From the NCBI GenBank assembly GCA_947176435.1, contig CAMWQH010000009.1:1-10727 (forward strand): a stretch of 10,727 nt of DNA. Direction: 5' to 3'. This stretch comes from an uncultured Mycoplasmataceae bacterium (lineage in GTDB: Bacteria; Bacillota_I; Bacilli_A; Mycoplasmatales; Mycoplasmoidaceae). Positions 7,832 through 10,727 of this stretch are shown one piece after another. The notes under the pieces are model-generated. The model saw nothing but the letters and a program-made list of their open reading frames with translations, did no database searches and was not told the origin of the DNA. Within the stretch, counting starts at the first letter, position 1. Each line of letters opens with the position of its first letter. The position numbers and the translations under genes are program-made.

Positions 7832-9670
7832 TTAGAATAAACTAGGTAAGGCAGTACCAACTAAAATCATTATTAACATAGTTAATAAAATAATTAATAA
7901 AGTTTTTCACGCACCTTTGTAATAATCATTTAAAGAAACTTTACATAAAGAACATCCTGCAACAAACGGACCAGCAGTAGGTGAAAATAAATTAACAAAA
8001 CCATTTGCTAATGAAAATGTTGTTATCGCTCCACTTACAGTTAATCCAGAAGTAGAAGTGGCAATCGAAGGACCCATTATAGGGAAAACCGTAGAAGCAA
8101 ATCCACTTGTAGAAGGAATCAAGAATGAAAGAATAATAAAGATAATAAATATTATTAATATTCCTAATTGAGCATTAATTGAATTCATCATATTAGATAA
8201 TCCATCAACTAAGATGCTGTTAACACCAGAAGAAGATAACATAATTGACAATCCTCTTGCTATAGCGATAATAAAAGCAACTCCAATAAAGTCTCTTGCA
8301 CCTGTAAAAACATTTTGTAAAAAATTTTCCTCACTTGTTCAAGTGATAATACCAATTATTAACGCTGATGTAAAAAACAAAAAAGACATTTCAATTAGCG
8401 ATCATTGGCCAATGCCATTATCCCCAGCTCAAATAAATGGCAAATTGTTTTTTAATCAATCATTGAATCAAACAAACCCTGTAAAATCAGTTAAACCTTC
8501 CCAATCTATAACCATTAAAATCATTAACAAGAAAGTTAAGCCAAAGATTCACAATATAGCTTTCCTTTTATTAGTTAAAGGATACTGCTCGTTGTTTCCG
8601 ATTTTAAAGTGTTTATGATGGTCTTTCATTTGGTCATAAACTACAGAGTGTTTTGGATCTTTCTTTACTCTATAAGCATGATAAGTTACACAAGCAATAC
8701 CAACAACAACTAATAATACATAAGTTATTACTCTTCATGCTATACCAGTTGTAGTTGTCAAATTATCAACACCAGCTTTAGTTGCAGCGTCAACAGCAGG
8801 AGCAACTAAAAATGGGTTAAGAATCGAACCAGCAACTCCTAGTCCTGCACCAAATAAAATTGTGAATAATGAAGTCAAGGTGTCAAAACCAGCAGCTAAC
8901 ATTATTGGGGTAAGAATCAAATAAAAAGGCAGCGTTTCTTCACACATACCAAATGTAGTACCGCCTATTGAGAAACACAACATTAGTATTGGTATAAGGT
9001 AAATTTCTTTACCCTTCATTTTTTTGATTATTCTACTTACTCCGGCTTCAATTGATTTAGATGTATTAACTATTTGTAAAAAAGCACCAATAGTTAATAA
9101 GAAAATAATTAATTCTGCTGCATCAGTAAATCCTTTTAATGGAGACATTAAAACATCTAGAATTCCTGGAACAGTTCCCGCTACCGTAACTATTTCACCA
9201 TCTATTTTTGTTTCATATGTAATTGGACCCTTGACTAAATAAATGATCCATACTATTAATGCAATAGCTAAAGTAAGAAAGAAAAGAATTGTATATGCAC
9301 TTGGTGCATATGTTTTTTTATTTTTAATTTTCTTGTTTAATTTGAATTTATAAATGTATGAAGTTATAGCACCAGCAATTGGTATTCAAGTTGTAAATAA
9401 ATATGCAAGAAATTTGCTACTCTTAATAATATTTCTGTTTTTCTTTGCATTCAATATTGTAAAAGTAATTATTAAGGTAAGAGAAGCAATTAATAAAAAA
9501 CATCCAAATCCTAAATTTGCATAGAATTTATTTTCGTCATTGTCAAAGGCTTTATGTCAACATGTAATGGTTAAAATTAAAAAAAGTAAACCATATGACA
9601 AAAATAAATTGGACCAAATAATTTTGTTCCAGTATGATCTTACTTTAATTTGTTTTTTTTCTTGTTTCAT
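7832..9670 (-). CDS. YfcC-family permease with N-terminal extension (612 aa)
   Basis: This polytopic membrane protein reads for 612 codons with about 10 TGA and 4 TGG Trp codons. From residue 120 on it follows the YfcC family (ion-transporter superfamily, which includes proteins annotated as arginine/ornithine antiporters): APSAYTILFF (122-130), GTVPGILDVLMSPLKGFTDA near 165-184, FSIGGTTFGMCEET (233-246), GAGLGVAGSILNPF (274-287), then a hydrophilic loop at about 330-370, a second transmembrane half, IPSTSGFASTV (518-528) and NLFSPT (560-565). Family members are usually about 460-520 residues. Here 120 extra residues carry three more likely helices (about 18-38, 50-74 and 87-107). The substrate cannot be told from sequence; an amino acid or organic anion is likely. 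The ATG lies four bases after the last base of the guaA stop, and GAGAA (9681-9677) inside guaA is a fitting ribosome binding site, so the two genes are probably co-transcribed and translationally coupled. Confidence 0.88.
9293..9311. repeat. Perfect 8-bp inverted repeat inside the permease gene
   Basis: ATATGCAC (9293-9300) and GTGCATAT (9304-9311) are exact reverse complements around TTG. On the plus strand, antisense to the permease, the stem is followed by seven T and then ATTTTT, the shape of a rho-independent terminator. It encodes residues at the junction between the N-terminal extension and the YfcC core (YAPSAY). The T run is the complement of Lys codons just before it, so it may be a by-product of coding. 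Confidence 0.5.
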
Positions 9671-9673
9671 ATA

Positions 9674-10727
9674 TTATTCTCATTCAATTGTTCCAGGAGG
9701 TTTTTGGGTAATGTCGTAAACCACGCGGTTAATACCTCTAACTTCGTTAGTTATTCTTGTAGAAATAATCTGCAATACATCATAAGGTATTTTTGCAAAA
9801 TCCGCAGTCATGCCATCAACTGAAGTAACTGCACGAATAACGATTACATCTTCATAGCTTCTTTCATCACCCTTAACACCAACAGTTTTAACATTAGGCA
9901 AAACTGTAAAATATTGTCAAATAGATTTATTTAAATTTGCTTTTGCAATTTCTTCTTGAAGAATCCTATCTGATTCTCTAACAAGTCTTAATTTTTCATT
10001 AGTAATTTCTCCTAATGTTCTAATTGCTAATCCTGGTCCTGGAAATGGTTGACGACTAACCATTTTTTCAGGTAATCGCAATCTTCTACCAAGTTCTCTT
10101 ACTTCGTCTTTAAACAAAATATTTAATGGTTCAATTAATTTAAATTTTATGTCTTTTGGTAATCCACCAACATTATGATGTGATTTAATTGTTTGAGCAG
10201 TACTTGTACCAGATTCAATTACATCTGTGTATAAAGTTCCTTGCGCTAATCATTTAATACCTTTTTGTTTGTTTGCATAGGCATCAAACATGTCGATAAA
10301 CAACTTACCAATAATCTTTCGCTTTTTTTCTGGATCAGTAACACCTTTAAGTTTTCCTAAAAATATTTTTTGAGCATCAATTTTTGTAAACTTAACACCA
10401 AAATTACTAAAAGCATCAACAACATCTTGTGCTTCACGATATCTTAATAATCCATGATCAACAAACAAACATGTTAATTGTTTACCTATTGCTTTAGCAA
10501 TAATTGCTGCAGTTACCGCTGAATCAACACCACCCGATAATGCACAAATAACTTTATCCTTACCAACGGTGTTTTGAATTTTCTTAACTTCTTGCTTAAT
10601 GAAAGAATCCATATTTCATCACTTCTTTGCTTTACAAATTTCAAAAATAAAATTACTTATCAATTTATTACCATTTAATGTATGAACAACTTCAGGATGA
10701 AACTGTACTCCATAAAAATTTTTCTTT
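9674..10727 (-). CDS. guaA: GMP synthase (glutamine-hydrolysing), 5' end outside the window
   Basis: GuaA makes GMP from XMP, ATP and glutamine, the last step of guanine nucleotide synthesis. The window holds the last 350 codons of a protein that is normally about 510 residues, so most of the glutaminase domain lies beyond the right edge. Visible parts, numbered in the fragment, are the end of the class I glutamine amidotransferase domain, YGVQFHPEV (5-13), with the His and Glu of the catalytic triad; the ATP-pyrophosphatase P-loop SGGVDS (64-69); LFVDHGLLRYRE shortly after; ESGTSTAQTIKSHHNVGGLP in the synthase domain; RQPFPGPGLAIRTLGE at the start of the dimerisation domain; and the typical C-terminus KPPGTIEWE. 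Five TGA codons read as Trp and no TGG is present. The gene looks intact over this stretch, with all key residues seen. It is followed after 3 bp by the permease gene on the same strand. The presence of guaA implies that XMP is made or taken up and that salvage is not limited to guanine itself. Confidence 0.97.
9677..9681 (-). promoter_or_regulatory. Ribosome binding site of the permease, inside the guaA end
   Basis: GAGAA reads on the minus strand from 9681 to 9677, six bases before the permease ATG at 9670. It overlaps the last Trp and Glu codons of guaA. This placement supports the chosen start, and with it the N-terminal extension, and suggests coupling to guaA translation. Confidence 0.6.

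Noticed and set aside
8214..8618. 134-codon plus-strand open frame antisense to the permease
   Set aside because: It lies opposite a clear YfcC-family gene, has no ribosome binding site and no recognisable motif. Long antisense frames are expected opposite hydrophobic AT-rich genes.

Overview
The window comes from a mollicute (Mycoplasma-type bacterium). It is very AT-rich, and five of the seven real genes can be read only if UGA codes for tryptophan. By my reading about 42 in-frame TGA codons are Trp, against about 5 TGG. This excludes genetic-code-11 relatives such as Acholeplasma. The lipoprotein signal peptide and gene content would suit the Mycoplasmoides/Malacoplasma branch, but I cannot fix the species from sequence alone.

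Layout from left to right: a very large surface lipoprotein (89-3892, +); type III pantothenate kinase coaX (3896-4642, -); a CNNM/CorC-type membrane protein with a CBS pair (4676-5902, +); phosphopantetheine adenylyltransferase coaD (5920-6363, -); phosphate acetyltransferase pta (6425-7405, +) with a clear terminator; a gap of about 400 bp holding what looks like a decayed small membrane-protein gene on the minus strand; a YfcC-family permease (7832-9670, -); and the last ~350 codons of GMP synthase guaA (9674 to the window end, -). The first six genes switch strand at almost every step, with very short gaps. The two convergent gaps are 3 and 17 bp and the two divergent ones 33 and 61 bp, so promoters and terminators overlap neighbouring genes. 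guaA and the permease form a tight two-gene unit with 3 bp between them.

Three genes touch coenzyme A. CoaX starts CoA synthesis from pantothenate, CoaD makes dephospho-CoA, and Pta exchanges acetyl-CoA for acetyl phosphate on the route to ATP by acetate kinase, which is not in this window. GuaA makes GMP from XMP. The YfcC-type permease probably carries an organic anion or amino acid, and the CNNM protein is probably a divalent-cation exporter. The lipoprotein is an exposed surface protein of unknown role.

I see no CRISPR array, insertion sequence, tRNA, rRNA, toxin-antitoxin module or defence system, and no clear novel system. The points most worth a second look are: the lipoprotein's apparent terminator, which lies inside the antisense end of coaX; changed active-site motifs in CoaX; a three-helix N-terminal extension on the permease; and the frameshifted gene remnant in the gap.
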